From QNFN01 sp964195335 (GTDB lineage: Bacteria; Pseudomonadota; Gammaproteobacteria; QNFN01), in contig CAXMPC010000052.1 of NCBI GenBank assembly GCA_964195335.1, positions 1 to 59,605 on the forward strand: a DNA stretch of 59,605 nucleotides, read 5' to 3'. Every line of letters begins with the position of its first letter. The stretch's first letter is position 1. The position numbers were made by a program, and so were the translations under genes. Shown one piece after another: positions 25,501 to 33,396 of the stretch. The notes beneath the pieces are model-generated. The model did no database searches. It saw only the letters and a program-made list of their open reading frames with translations, and was not told the origin of the DNA.

Positions 25501-27061
25501 CGTGGCCCTGATCTCGCCGCCGCCGCACCACGACATCTACTCCATCGAAGACCTGGCCCAGTTGATCTACGACCTCAAGCAGGTCAACCCGGAGGCGCTG
25601 GTCTCGGTCAAGCTGGTCGCCGAGGCCGGTGTCGGCACCATCGCCGCCGGCGTCGCCAAGGCCTACGCCGACCTGATCACCATCGCCGGCTACGACGGCG
25701 GCACCGGCGCCAGCCCGCTGACCTCGGTCAAGTACGCCGGCAGTCCGTGGGAGCTCGGCCTGTCCGAGACTCACCAGGTGCTGCGTGCCAACAACCTGCG
25801 CGACAAGGTGCGGTTGCAGACCGACGGTGGTCTCAAGACCGGCCTCGACGTCATCAAGGCGGCGATCCTCGGCGCCGAGAGCTTCGGCTTCGGCACCGGG
25901 CCGATGGTCGCACTCGGCTGCAAGTACCTGCGCATCTGCCACCTGAACAACTGCGCGACCGGTGTTGCGACGCAGAACAACGTCCTGCGCCAGCACCACT
26001 TCATCGGCCTGCCCGAGATGGTGATGAACTACTTCCGCTTCATCGCCAACGAGGTGCGCGAGCTGCTGGCCGGTCTTGGTTACCGCAGCCTCGACGAGGT
26101 GATCGGTCGCACCGAACTGTTGCAGGCGCTCCCCGGGGGCACCGACAAGCAGCAGCATCTCGACCTGGCGCCGATCCTGTCCAAGGGCAGTGCGCCGGAA
26201 TCGAGCCCGCACCTGTGCGGCACGCCGGGCAACGCGCCGTTCGACGAGGGCAAGCTGGCCGAGCAGATGGTCGCCACCATGCTGCCGGCTATCGAGGCCA
26301 AGAGCGGTGGCGAGTTCGAGTTCGAGATCAGGAACTACAACCGTTCGATCGGCGCCCGTATCTCAGGCGAGATCGCCCGTCGCTGGGGCAACCACGGCAT
26401 GGCGGAAGCGCCTCTCAACGTGCGTCTGCGTGGCCACGCCGGACAGAGTTTCGGCGTCTGGAACGCCGGTGGCCTGAACCTGCACCTCGAGGGTGACGCC
26501 AACGACTATGTCGGCAAGGGCATGGCCGGCGGCCAGATTGTCGTGCGCCCGGCGCCCGAGGCGACCTTCGACAGCCGTGACAACGTGATCATCGGCAACA
26601 CCTGCCTCTACGGCGCGACCGGGGGCACGCTCTACGCCGCCGGCCAGGGTGGCGAGCGCTTCGCGGTGCGCAACTCCGGCGCCCACGCGGTGGTCGAAGG
26701 CGTCGGCGACCACGGCTGCGAGTACATGACCGGCGGCGTCGTCGTCGTGCTCGGCGACACCGGGCTCAACTTCGGTGCCGGCATGACCGGCGGCTTCGCC
26801 TACGTGCTCGACCAGCGCAACCGGTTCGTCGATTTCTACAATCACGAACTGATCGACATCTACCGCATCCGCACCGAGTCGATGGAGGAACACCGCAACT
26901 ACCTCGAGGCGATGATCGAGGCCTACGTCGCCGAGACCGGCAGCGCCTGGGGGCGTGAGGTGCTCGACAACTTCGCCGACATGATCGGCAAGTTCTGGCT
27001 GGTCAAGCCGAAGGCGACCAGCCTCGAAGAACTGGTCGACTCTTTGAGCCTGGCCGCCTGA
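22592..27061 (+). CDS. gltB: Glutamate synthase (NADPH) large subunit
   Basis: A 1489-residue enzyme that transfers the glutamine amide to 2-oxoglutarate. The glutaminase domain starts at the nucleophile in HDSCGFGLIAQMDG (Cys after about 22 residues, so a short propeptide is removed). The central and FMN domains include MSLGALSPEAHEALAIAMNR and TIAGYDGGTGASPLTSVKYAG. The 3Fe-4S Cys are in CKYLRICHLNNCATG. A GXGXG beta-helix domain closes the protein (NDYVGKGMAGGQIVV, TGLNFGAGMTGG). ATG at 22592 follows GAGGCGAGAAG. First gene of gltB-gltD-hemE. Confidence 0.96.
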   Translation: MSEPTPHNDHPGLYRPEFEHDSCGFGLIAQMDGVASHHIVRSAIRALTRMTHRGAVAADGKSGDGCGLLMSKPDRFLRAVTDEAGIDLAASYGIGVLFHGSGADVAAARADVEAALVAQQLVVAGWRVVPLDTSACGEEALTTLPTIEQVFVNAPEELDGDAFERALFVARRQAEMARGGAGNHFYVASMSARVVSYKGLVMPANLPVFYPDLNDERLEAKVCVFHQRFSTNTLPQWRLAQPFRYLAHNGEINTIQGNRNWSLARGYKFESPLLDMAAVRPLVDMTSSDSYSLDNMLEGMLAGGMDIFRAMRLLIPPAWQNVDLMDPDVRAFHEFYSMHMEPWDGPAGIVLTDGRHAACILDRNGLRPARFVITRDRVITLASEIGVYDYDPADVVVNGRLKPGQMIAADTETGEVIYPKEISERLSQRQPYKKWLSAHARMLKPAYTEQRPVLEPLDKKVLRSFEKQYQVSFEERDQVLRVLAQTGQEAIGSMGDDTPLPVLSGRVRSLYDSFRQQFAQVTNPPIDPLREQIVMSLETIFGSEKNLFEETEAHAKRLVVESPVLAEARFQALLDVSDPDYAHERIDLTYPLDGTLRAALDAICEQAVGAVHAGKVVLVLSDRNISAERLPVHALLATGAVHHRLVREGLRCDANLVVETATARDPHHFAVLIGYGATAVHPYLAYEVIQDLVDTGEIANSDLAKLARQYRKGINKGLYKILSKMGISTITSYRGAQLFEAVGVHRDVVDLCFTGTTCRLQGIGFADLEADSRMMAARAWNVRKPVEAGGLLKYVHDTEYHAYNPDVVGTLQKAVRSGDQADYRVYAELVNNRPACSLRDLLTLVGNRQPLSVDEVEPVEVIYKRFDTAAMSLGALSPEAHEALAIAMNRLGGRSNSGEGGEDIVRYGTEKSSKIKQVASGRFGVTPHYLVNAEVLQIKVAQGAKPGEGGQLPGHKVNDMIARLRYARPGVALISPPPHHDIYSIEDLAQLIYDLKQVNPEALVSVKLVAEAGVGTIAAGVAKAYADLITIAGYDGGTGASPLTSVKYAGSPWELGLSETHQVLRANNLRDKVRLQTDGGLKTGLDVIKAAILGAESFGFGTGPMVALGCKYLRICHLNNCATGVATQNNVLRQHHFIGLPEMVMNYFRFIANEVRELLAGLGYRSLDEVIGRTELLQALPGGTDKQQHLDLAPILSKGSAPESSPHLCGTPGNAPFDEGKLAEQMVATMLPAIEAKSGGEFEFEIRNYNRSIGARISGEIARRWGNHGMAEAPLNVRLRGHAGQSFGVWNAGGLNLHLEGDANDYVGKGMAGGQIVVRPAPEATFDSRDNVIIGNTCLYGATGGTLYAAGQGGERFAVRNSGAHAVVEGVGDHGCEYMTGGVVVVLGDTGLNFGAGMTGGFAYVLDQRNRFVDFYNHELIDIYRIRTESMEEHRNYLEAMIEAYVAETGSAWGREVLDNFADMIGKFWLVKPKATSLEELVDSLSLAA

Positions 27062-27084
27062 GGCAACGGACGGAAAACATAAAC

Positions 27085-28494
27085 ATGGCAAGCAATGTCT
27101 TCCAGTTCGTCGAGGTGCCGCGTCAGGATCCGGAGAAGATGCCGGTCGACGAGCGCATCCGGCGCTTCTGCGAAATCTACGGCGAGTTCGACGCCCAGGT
27201 CGCCGCCGCGCAGGCCGAGCGCTGCATCGCCTGCGGCAACCCGTACTGCGAGTGGAAGTGCCCGGTGCACAACTACATCCCGAACTGGCTCAAGCTGGTC
27301 GCCGAGGGCAACCTGCAGCAGGCCGCGGAGCTGGCGCACCGGACCAACGCGTTGCCCGAGATCTGCGGCCGCGTCTGCCCGCAGGACCGCCTGTGCGAGG
27401 GCGCCTGCACGCTCAACGACGGTTTCGGCGCGGTCACCATCGGCGCGGTCGAGAAGTACATCACTGACACCGCCCTTGAGCAGGGCTGGAAGCCCGACCT
27501 CTCCGCGGTGCGCGCCACCGGCAAGCGGGTCGCGATCATCGGCGCCGGCCCGGCCGGCATCGGCTGTGCCGACGTGCTGGCACGCAATGGCGTCAAGGCC
27601 CACGTCTACGACCGCTACCCGGAGATCGGCGGCCTGCTGACCTTCGGCATCCCCGAGTTCAAGCTCGAGAAGGAGGTGGTCAGGCGCCGGCGCCAGGTGC
27701 TCGAGGGCATGGGCATCCGTTTCTTCCTCAACACCGAGGTCGGCACCGGCGTGCCGTTCCAGCAATTGCTCGACGACTACGACGCGGTGTTCCTCGGCAT
27801 GGGCACCTACAACTCCATGAAGGGCGGTTTCCCCGGCGAGAACCTGCCCGGCGTCTACGAGGCGCTGCCGTACCTGGTCTCCACCGCGCGCCACACCCTC
27901 GGCCTGAAGGGCCCCGGCGAGCGGCTGGTCAACATGGAAGGGCAGCGGGTCGTGGTCCTCGGCGGCGGCGACACGGCAATGGACTGCAACCGCACCGCCA
28001 TCCGCCAGGACGCCACATCGGTGACCTGCGCCTACCGTCGCGACGAGCGCAACATGCCCGGCAGCCGGCGCGAGGTAGCCAACGCCAAGGAAGAGGGGGT
28101 GCGCTTCCTCTGGAACCGGCAACCGGTCGAGATCGTCGGCGATATCAGCGTCGAAGGGGTCAAGGTGGTCACCACCGAGTTGGGCGAGCCCGACGCGCGC
28201 GGCCGGCGCAGCCCGGTGGTCGTCCCCGGCAGCGAGCAGATCATCCCCGCGGACCGCGTCATCGTCGCCTTCGGCTTCCGCCCGAGCCCGGCACCCTGGT
28301 TCACCGAGTACGGCATCGAGACCGATGACGGTGGCCGCGTACGCGCTCCGGCCGACAACGCCTACCCGTTCCAGACCACCAATCCGAAGGTGTTCGCCGG
28401 TGGCGACATGGTGCGCGGTTCCGACCTGGTGGTCACCGCGATCTGGGAAGGCCGCCAGGCGGCCGAGGGCCTACTCGATTACCTCGAGGTCTGA
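27085..28494 (+). CDS. gltD: Glutamate synthase small subunit
   Basis: A 469-residue flavoprotein that passes electrons from NADPH to GltB. The N-terminal Fe-S domain has CIACGNPYCEWKCPVHNYIP and ICGRVCPQDRLCEGACTL. The FAD site is IIGAGPAGIGCADVLARNG near residue 150. The NADPH site is VVLGGGDTAMDCNRTAIRQ near 290. The C-terminus KVFAGGDMVRGSDLVVTAIWEG is the second FAD motif. It follows gltB by 23 bp. Confidence 0.96.
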   Translation: MASNVFQFVEVPRQDPEKMPVDERIRRFCEIYGEFDAQVAAAQAERCIACGNPYCEWKCPVHNYIPNWLKLVAEGNLQQAAELAHRTNALPEICGRVCPQDRLCEGACTLNDGFGAVTIGAVEKYITDTALEQGWKPDLSAVRATGKRVAIIGAGPAGIGCADVLARNGVKAHVYDRYPEIGGLLTFGIPEFKLEKEVVRRRRQVLEGMGIRFFLNTEVGTGVPFQQLLDDYDAVFLGMGTYNSMKGGFPGENLPGVYEALPYLVSTARHTLGLKGPGERLVNMEGQRVVVLGGGDTAMDCNRTAIRQDATSVTCAYRRDERNMPGSRREVANAKEEGVRFLWNRQPVEIVGDISVEGVKVVTTELGEPDARGRRSPVVVPGSEQIIPADRVIVAFGFRPSPAPWFTEYGIETDDGGRVRAPADNAYPFQTTNPKVFAGGDMVRGSDLVVTAIWEGRQAAEGLLDYLEV

Positions 28495-28523
28495 ACCACC
28501 CGTCAAGGAAAGAGAACCACACC

Positions 28524-29615
28524 ATGGCCGACCTGCAAAACGACCGTTTCCTGCGTGCCCTGCTGCGCCAGCCGGTGGATGTCACCCCGGTCTGGATGAT
28601 GCGCCAGGCCGGCCGTTACCTGCCCGAGTACCGTGCCACGCGGGCCAAGGCCGGTGACTTCATGACGCTGTGCAAGAACCCCGACCTGGCGTGCGAGGTG
28701 ACCATGCAGCCGCTCGAGCGCTACCCGCTCGATGCCGCGATCCTCTTTTCCGACATCCTCACCATCCCCGACGCCATGGGCCTGGGCCTGAGCTTCGAGG
28801 CGGGTGAGGGGCCACGGTTCGCGCGCCCGGTGCGCGATGCCGCCGCCGTGCGTGCCCTCGGCGTGCCCGATCCCGAGGGCGAATTGCGCTATGTCGTCGA
28901 CGCGGTGCGTACCATCCGTCGTGAGCTCGACGGTCGCGTGCCGCTGATCGGTTTCTCCGGCAGTCCGTGGACGCTGGCGACCTACATGGTCGAGGGCGGT
29001 TCGACCAAGGAGTACGCCAACATCAAGGGCATGCTCTACGGTGAGCCGGCGCTGCTCCATCAACTGCTCAGCACCGTCGCCGATGCCGTCACCGTCTACC
29101 TCAACGCCCAGATCGCCGCCGGTGCCCAGGCGGTGATGATTTTCGACACCTGGGGTGGCGTGCTGACACCGCGCGACTACCATGCCTTTTCCCTCGATTA
29201 CATGCGCCGCATCGTCGCCGGCCTGACTCGCGAGGCCGAGGGGCGCAAGGTGCCGGTGATCCTGTTCACCAAGGGCGGCGGCACCTGGCTCGAGGCCATG
29301 GCCGACACCGGGGCCGATGCCCTCGGCGTCGACTGGACGACCAACATCGGCGATGCCCGCCGCCGCGTCGGTGACCGCGTCGCCCTGCAGGGCAATATGG
29401 ATCCGAGCGTGCTCTACGCGCCGCCGGAACGGATCCGCGAGGAGGTCGCGACCATCCTCGAGGCGTTCGGGCCAGGCGATGGCCACGTCTTCAACCTAGG
29501 CCATGGCATCCACCAGCACGTCGACCCGGCCCACGCCGGCGCCTTCATCGAGGCGGTCCACGAGCTCAGCGTGCCGTACCACGACCCGGGCGACGACGCC
29601 GAACCGGTGCTCTGA
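28524..29615 (+). CDS. hemE: Uroporphyrinogen decarboxylase
   Basis: A 363-residue heme-pathway enzyme converting uroporphyrinogen III to coproporphyrinogen III. WMMRQAGRYLPEYRATRAK near the start is the substrate-binding signature. LFSDILTIPDAMGLGLSFE, FSGSPWTLATYMVEGG, FDTWGGVLTPRDY and FNLGHGIHQHVDP follow in the expected order. It lies 29 bp after gltD, with AAGGAAAGAG as ribosome site. The gltBD-hemE adjacency is common in gammaproteobacteria. Confidence 0.96.
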   Translation: MADLQNDRFLRALLRQPVDVTPVWMMRQAGRYLPEYRATRAKAGDFMTLCKNPDLACEVTMQPLERYPLDAAILFSDILTIPDAMGLGLSFEAGEGPRFARPVRDAAAVRALGVPDPEGELRYVVDAVRTIRRELDGRVPLIGFSGSPWTLATYMVEGGSTKEYANIKGMLYGEPALLHQLLSTVADAVTVYLNAQIAAGAQAVMIFDTWGGVLTPRDYHAFSLDYMRRIVAGLTREAEGRKVPVILFTKGGGTWLEAMADTGADALGVDWTTNIGDARRRVGDRVALQGNMDPSVLYAPPERIREEVATILEAFGPGDGHVFNLGHGIHQHVDPAHAGAFIEAVHELSVPYHDPGDDAEPVL

Positions 29616-29676
29616 GCCGAACGACCGGGCCGCTCGCATCCCCGGTCGCGACGGGTCCGACGCTGGACCTCATCCC

Positions 29677-29793
29677 TGTAGGAGCGGCCCCCAGGCCGCG
29701 ATCAGCATCCGGTTCGACCGTTCCGTCCATCGGCCCGTGGGTGGCCTCCTACATGAAGCCCATCCTTGCAGGTGCGGCCTCCAGGCCGCGATC
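29677..29793. repeat. Cluster of REP-like repeats
   Basis: Copy 1 at 29677-29703 begins TGTAGGAGCGGCC and ends AGGCCGCGATC. A partial inverted copy (GGTGGCCTCCTACA) lies at 29740-29753. Copy 3 at 29767-29793 begins TGCAGGTGCGGCC and ends AGGCCGCGATC. Each full copy folds on GCGGCC/GGCCGC arms. The cluster fills the gap between hemE and a convergent gene, the usual place for REP/BIME elements. Confidence 0.7.
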
Positions 29794-29796
29794 CCG

Positions 29797-30471
29797 TCAA
29801 CGCTCGGCCGGATCACCCCTGAGCGGGGCGGCGAGCCGATCGAAATCGCGCGGCGCCACGTACTGCAGCACCTCTTTCCCATCGTCGTTGACGACGATGT
29901 CGAGGCCGGTCGCAGGGTAGAGCCAATGGGTCACGCCCGAACCTTCGGCGATCTGCTCCACCGGTGGGCCGAAGCGCCACTCCAACGCTTCCGGGTCGAG
30001 GTTGATCGCCGGCAGGTAGGTGATGGTGGTGATCGGTGCTGCGCGCACCGCCGGCATGTCGACCGGGTTGATCTGTACCCGGTTCACCCCTTCGCGACCA
30101 CGCGCGATGCGCAGGCCACGGCCGTGGATCGCCTCGAGTTGTTCGCCGGGCAGGTCCAGCACCAGCACGAAGTCGGCCTTGAGTCCGCCGGGCCGGAGGT
30201 CGTCGAAGAACGCCTCCAGCACCAACCCGCCGTGCTCCGGCTGGAACAGCGTCACCTTGGCCTCGCTACCGAGGCGCTGTTCGGCCTCGGTTAGCGTGGC
30301 CACCCCGAGTTCGAGGCCGAAGGCATGGCTGCCGCCACGACCGTCGAGTTGCACCTCCCACGGGTGAGTCGCCGTGCGTTCGTCTCCAGATCGCTCCGGC
30401 GGACGCAGCAACAGCATCACCCCGGTCAGTATCACCGCGATGATGAATACGCGGAGCAGCATGCGGTTCAT
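29797..30471 (-). CDS. Membrane-anchored protein of unknown function
   Basis: A 224-residue protein. It has one N-terminal membrane helix (LLRVFIIAVILTGVMLLL, about residues 5-22), and the remainder is probably periplasmic. WEVQLDGRGGSHAFGLELGVATLTEAEQRLGSE and YLPAINLDPEALEWRFGPP suggest an ordered beta-rich domain. No cofactor motif is visible. It is translationally coupled to dtd (its ATG overlaps the dtd TGA), a pairing I believe recurs in related gammaproteobacteria, but I do not know a function. Confidence 0.75.
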   Translation of the reverse strand: MNRMLLRVFIIAVILTGVMLLLRPPERSGDERTATHPWEVQLDGRGGSHAFGLELGVATLTEAEQRLGSEAKVTLFQPEHGGLVLEAFFDDLRPGGLKADFVLVLDLPGEQLEAIHGRGLRIARGREGVNRVQINPVDMPAVRAAPITTITYLPAINLDPEALEWRFGPPVEQIAEGSGVTHWLYPATGLDIVVNDDGKEVLQYVAPRDFDRLAAPLRGDPAER

Positions 30472-30914
30472 CGAGGCGTCACCTGTAGCCAGAAGGTGAC
30501 CGGGCCGTCGTTGACCAGCTGCACCTGCATGTCGGCACCGAAGCGGCCGGTGGCCACCTCGGCGTGGACCTCACGCGCCAGCGCGACGAAGTGCCCGAAC
30601 AGCCGCTCGCCTTCCTCGGGCGGGGCCGCCGGGGTGAAGCTTGCGCGCGTGCCCTTGTTGGTGTCGGCGGCCAGCGTGAACTGCGGCACCACCAGCAGTC
30701 CGCCGCCGGTATCGGCCAGCGAGCGGTTCATCCGGCCGTCTGCGTCTCCGAACACACGATAGCCTAGGACGCGCTCGACCAGCCGTGCCACCTCGGCTTC
30801 GCCGTCACCGCGCTCGACCCCGAGCAGCACCAGCACGCCCGCGTCGATGGCGCCGACGGTCATACCGGCCACGCTGACACGGGCCTCGCTGACCCGCTGT
30901 AGCAGGGCGATCAC
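30468..30914 (-). CDS. dtd: D-aminoacyl-tRNA deacylase
   Basis: A 148-residue enzyme that hydrolyses D-amino acids from tRNA. IALLQRVSEARVSV is the N-terminus of the family, which fixes the start at GTG 30914 although the frame is open to 30959. LVNDGPVTFWLQV holds the Gly-cisPro motif. The other active-site motif, normally S-Q-F-T at residues 77-80, reads P-Q-F-T here (codon CCG), so the conserved Ser77 is Pro. RASF replaces the usual RPSF. Otherwise the length and sequence are typical. Confidence 0.9.
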   Translation of the reverse strand: MIALLQRVSEARVSVAGMTVGAIDAGVLVLLGVERGDGEAEVARLVERVLGYRVFGDADGRMNRSLADTGGGLLVVPQFTLAADTNKGTRASFTPAAPPEEGERLFGHFVALAREVHAEVATGRFGADMQVQLVNDGPVTFWLQVTPR

Positions 30915-31250
30915 GATGTGGACGACGGGTTGGCCTGGGACATGAGGGGATTGGGCCACCGGCGGCCGGGTCGATCAAGTCCAGTGGCGGTGCGTGGGGC
31001 CGTGCATGACAGGTGAGATAGCAAGGTGACGTCGACTGAATTGTCGAAGCGAGTTGTGAATCCAGGCTCGAATGGCGCCTGCCCCTCGGGAACGGCAGTA
31101 GCCTCTTCGCGGCAATATTCAGCTTCACATGGCGTACTGCCGATAGGGGAAGAGGGGAATTCAGATCTTCAAGGCTTCCATGAGCGCCTCGCGGGGAGGG
31201 CGCATCGACTAACCTTGGGCCACTCCTATTGACTATCCAGCGGAGCGCCC
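30915..31250. other. Divergent intergenic region, no gene seen
   Basis: 336 bp between dtd (leftward) and the glutathione peroxidase gene (rightward). I find no convincing ORF, RNA or strong promoter. CTATTGACTATCC near 31225-31240 is the most promoter-like stretch before the peroxidase ATG, but it lacks a matched hexamer pair. Confidence 0.4.
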
Positions 31251-31793
31251 ATGAACATCCAGGATTTCACAGTCGACTCTCTCGACGGCCGCCCCGTGGG
31301 TCTCGCCGACTACGCTGGCAAGCTGCTGCTGGTCGTCAACCTTGCCAGCAAGTGCGGCTTTACGCCGCAGTACACCGGGCTGGAGGCGCTCTACCGCAAG
31401 TACCACGGCCAGGGGCTGGAGGTGCTCGGCTTTCCGTGCGACCAGTTCGCGCACCAGGAACCGGGTGACGCCGACGCCATCCGTGAGTTCTGCTCGACCA
31501 CCTACGACGTCACCTTCCCGCTGTTCGCCAAGATCGACGTCAACGGCGATGATGCCAACCCGCTTTACCGCCACCTGCGCACGGAGCAGCCGGGTGCGCT
31601 CGACGCCGACACCCCGGGCGGCGAGCAACTCCACGGAATACTGCTGAAGCACTTCCCGGAACTGCTCGAGGGCGACGCCGTACGCTGGAACTTCACCAAG
31701 TTCCTGGTCGCCCGGGACGGCACGGTTCTGGCGCGCTACCAGCCGTTCGTCACGCCGGAGGCGCTTGACGCGGAGATTGCTGAGCGACTGTGA
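31251..31793 (+). CDS. Glutathione peroxidase (Cys type)
   Basis: A 180-residue thiol peroxidase. NLASKCGFTPQYTGLEALY carries the peroxidatic Cys in place of selenocysteine. FPCDQFAHQEPGDADAI carries the second Cys and the catalytic Gln. WNFTKFLVARDG carries Trp and Asn of the tetrad. No signal peptide is seen, so the protein is probably cytoplasmic, and it probably uses thioredoxin as much as glutathione (family knowledge). ATG at 31251, with GGAGCG upstream. Confidence 0.92.
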   Translation: MNIQDFTVDSLDGRPVGLADYAGKLLLVVNLASKCGFTPQYTGLEALYRKYHGQGLEVLGFPCDQFAHQEPGDADAIREFCSTTYDVTFPLFAKIDVNGDDANPLYRHLRTEQPGALDADTPGGEQLHGILLKHFPELLEGDAVRWNFTKFLVARDGTVLARYQPFVTPEALDAEIAERL

Positions 31794-31926
31794 GGCCGAA
31801 CCAAGCCCGGCCGTCTTGTCGGTCTCGAGCGTGGTGCTGTTCTTCTGCGCCCCCGGCTCCGACTTCCATTACCGGCCACACGCTCTATGCGACAGGGCAT
31901 CACGGCAAGCCAGTAGGAGGTCGGCC

Positions 31927-32232
31927 ATGGATGACTGGGTAACCACCGGCAAGTTTCCGCCACCGATCGACAAGGGGCTGGTGACCAGGGACTGGGGCGA
32001 GAGAGGTTATTCCTGCGACACCTTCGTCGACCCACCGGGTCGTGAATGGAATGATTTCGTCCATGCGACCAACGAACTGGTGACTGTTGTCGAGGGTCGC
32101 CTGGAGATGGAAATCGAGGGCCGAACCTGGATCCTCGGCCCCGGGGACGAGGTATTCATTCCACGCCGGGCCGCCCATTCGGTACGCAATGTCCATGATG
32201 CAACCACGGTGTGGCTGTTTGGGTACGATTGA
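31927..32232 (+). CDS. Cupin-domain protein
   Basis: A 101-residue single-cupin protein. ELVTVVEGRLEMEIEGRTWILGPGDEVFIPRRAAHSVRN spans both cupin motifs. The first metal-binding motif lacks the usual His pair (VHATNELVTVVEG), while Glu and the second-motif His (AAHSV) remain, so metal binding is uncertain. Function unknown; small cupins often bind sugars, metals or act as sensors. ATG at 31927 after AGGAGG is well supported. Confidence 0.8.
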   Translation: MDDWVTTGKFPPPIDKGLVTRDWGERGYSCDTFVDPPGREWNDFVHATNELVTVVEGRLEMEIEGRTWILGPGDEVFIPRRAAHSVRNVHDATTVWLFGYD

Positions 32233-32295
32233 AGGCGTATCCATCCAGTACTCCCTGCGGTGCAGCCCGTATGCTGCCGCCTGGAGCGTAGGTAG

Positions 32296-32712
32296 ATGGT
32301 CATCACTCGGAAACGTGCGCGAGCCCTGGCTGCAGGCTCGATCGTCCTCGCCCTCGGTGTGCAGCTGTTCAACGACTTCGCCTGCTACGAGCGGGGGTTT
32401 CTCGAGGCCCTGTCGACGCTCTGGTTCCCGGCGATTCCGCTGTTCCCTGCGCTGATCGCCCTCGGTTCGGGCAACCCGTTGCGCGCGGTCGGTGGTTCGC
32501 TGGTGGCGATCGGCTTCTACTTGTTGGCGTTCTACACCGACTGCGTGGTGCCGTACTCCGGCGGTGGGGCGTCGATGGTCTACGTCGCCGTGGTGATGTA
32601 CGGCTTTCCTCTCGCCGTGGTCGCGGTTTTCGTTACCGAGCCGCTTTTGCGGTGGATGGGAATTGTCATCGAAGTTCCTCACAGGCCCGGGGAAGGAACG
32701 ACATCGGCATGA
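32296..32712 (+). CDS. Small membrane protein, four helices
   Basis: A 138-residue hydrophobic protein with four likely membrane helices: near 11-27 (AAGSIVLALGVQLF), 42-58 (WFPAIPLFPALIAL), 68-90 (VGGSLVAIGFYLLAFY) and 97-118 (MVYVAVVMYGFPLAVVAVFV). I do not recognise a family. ATG at 32296 follows GGAGCGTAGGTAG. The stop codon overlaps the next ATG (ATGA), so it is coupled to a small secreted-protein gene. Confidence 0.65.
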   Translation: MVITRKRARALAAGSIVLALGVQLFNDFACYERGFLEALSTLWFPAIPLFPALIALGSGNPLRAVGGSLVAIGFYLLAFYTDCVVPYSGGGASMVYVAVVMYGFPLAVVAVFVTEPLLRWMGIVIEVPHRPGEGTTSA

Positions 32713-33068
32713 AAAATACACTTGCGCTGATTCTCGTGCTGCTCGTCGATCCAATTTCCGCCGGCCAGGGCGTCGACATTACCGAGCCGGACCGGGTCGC
32801 GGCACTAGGCGCTATCCAGCTGCAGCTGGACGCGATTTCAAATGAGGTCATGTCCTGCATGGATTCAGGCGAAGCGCACCCGGTCTGCCTGTGTCGGCAC
32901 CGGGAGGCCATCGTCCGGTTCAACGCCAGCGTCAAGAATATGGACGCCAGTTATCCTGATCTGAGCACGTTGGATGTCGTCCGTTTCCGGGAAGTTTCTG
33001 GCAGCTGGGTTTCCCAGAGTCTCGACGGATTGCGGCGACAAGCGGGTAGTACACCGAGTTGTCCGTAA
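32709..33068 (+). CDS. Small secreted protein with four cysteines
   Basis: A 119-residue protein with a signal peptide MKNTLALILVLLVDPISAG. The mature part is alpha-helical in character (RVAALGAIQLQLDAISNEVM) and has Cys in VMSCMDSG, HPVCLCRH and TPSCP, a possible pair of disulfides. No family recognised. ATG at 32709 overlaps the stop of the upstream membrane-protein gene. GAAGGAACG is the likely ribosome site. Probably exported to the periplasm together with its membrane partner. Confidence 0.6.
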   Translation: MKNTLALILVLLVDPISAGQGVDITEPDRVAALGAIQLQLDAISNEVMSCMDSGEAHPVCLCRHREAIVRFNASVKNMDASYPDLSTLDVVRFREVSGSWVSQSLDGLRRQAGSTPSCP

Positions 33069-33396
33069 GAGGCCAAGTACCCTGGGTACAGATCTTCCGA
33101 TGCCTGGAATTCGAAACGCCGTAGATCAATTGCCACACGGTTTGTAGAACTTATACGACAGACAGCCCCAACTCCGGGTGATATCTCTATGCCCCGAAAA
33201 GAGATTTGTTGACCGGCTGCCGTCGGATTAGAACCACAATAAAGCCATGTGGCGGTATGCGGGGTCACCAGGGGTAGATAACAACAAGGGGTAAAGGGGC
33301 CATAAAGAGCCCCGAAGCCCGTACCATCACCCACCCGTCCTTTTGCGCATGTCGCCTGCATCGTACAGAGTGTCCCCGCAGTAACCAGGGGCAAAG
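33069..33396. other. Gene-free gap
   Basis: 328 bp with lower GC than the neighbours. No credible ORF, tRNA or terminator is visible. A weak hairpin GGGGC-N8-GCCCC lies at 33296-33313, and purine-rich GGGGTA repeats occur at 33281-33298. The region presumably holds the promoter of the Yip1-like gene. Confidence 0.4.

Noticed and set aside
33296..33313. GGGGC-N8-GCCCC hairpin as a small RNA or terminator
   Set aside because: Only five base pairs, no T-run, and no flanking promoter; too weak to report as an RNA.
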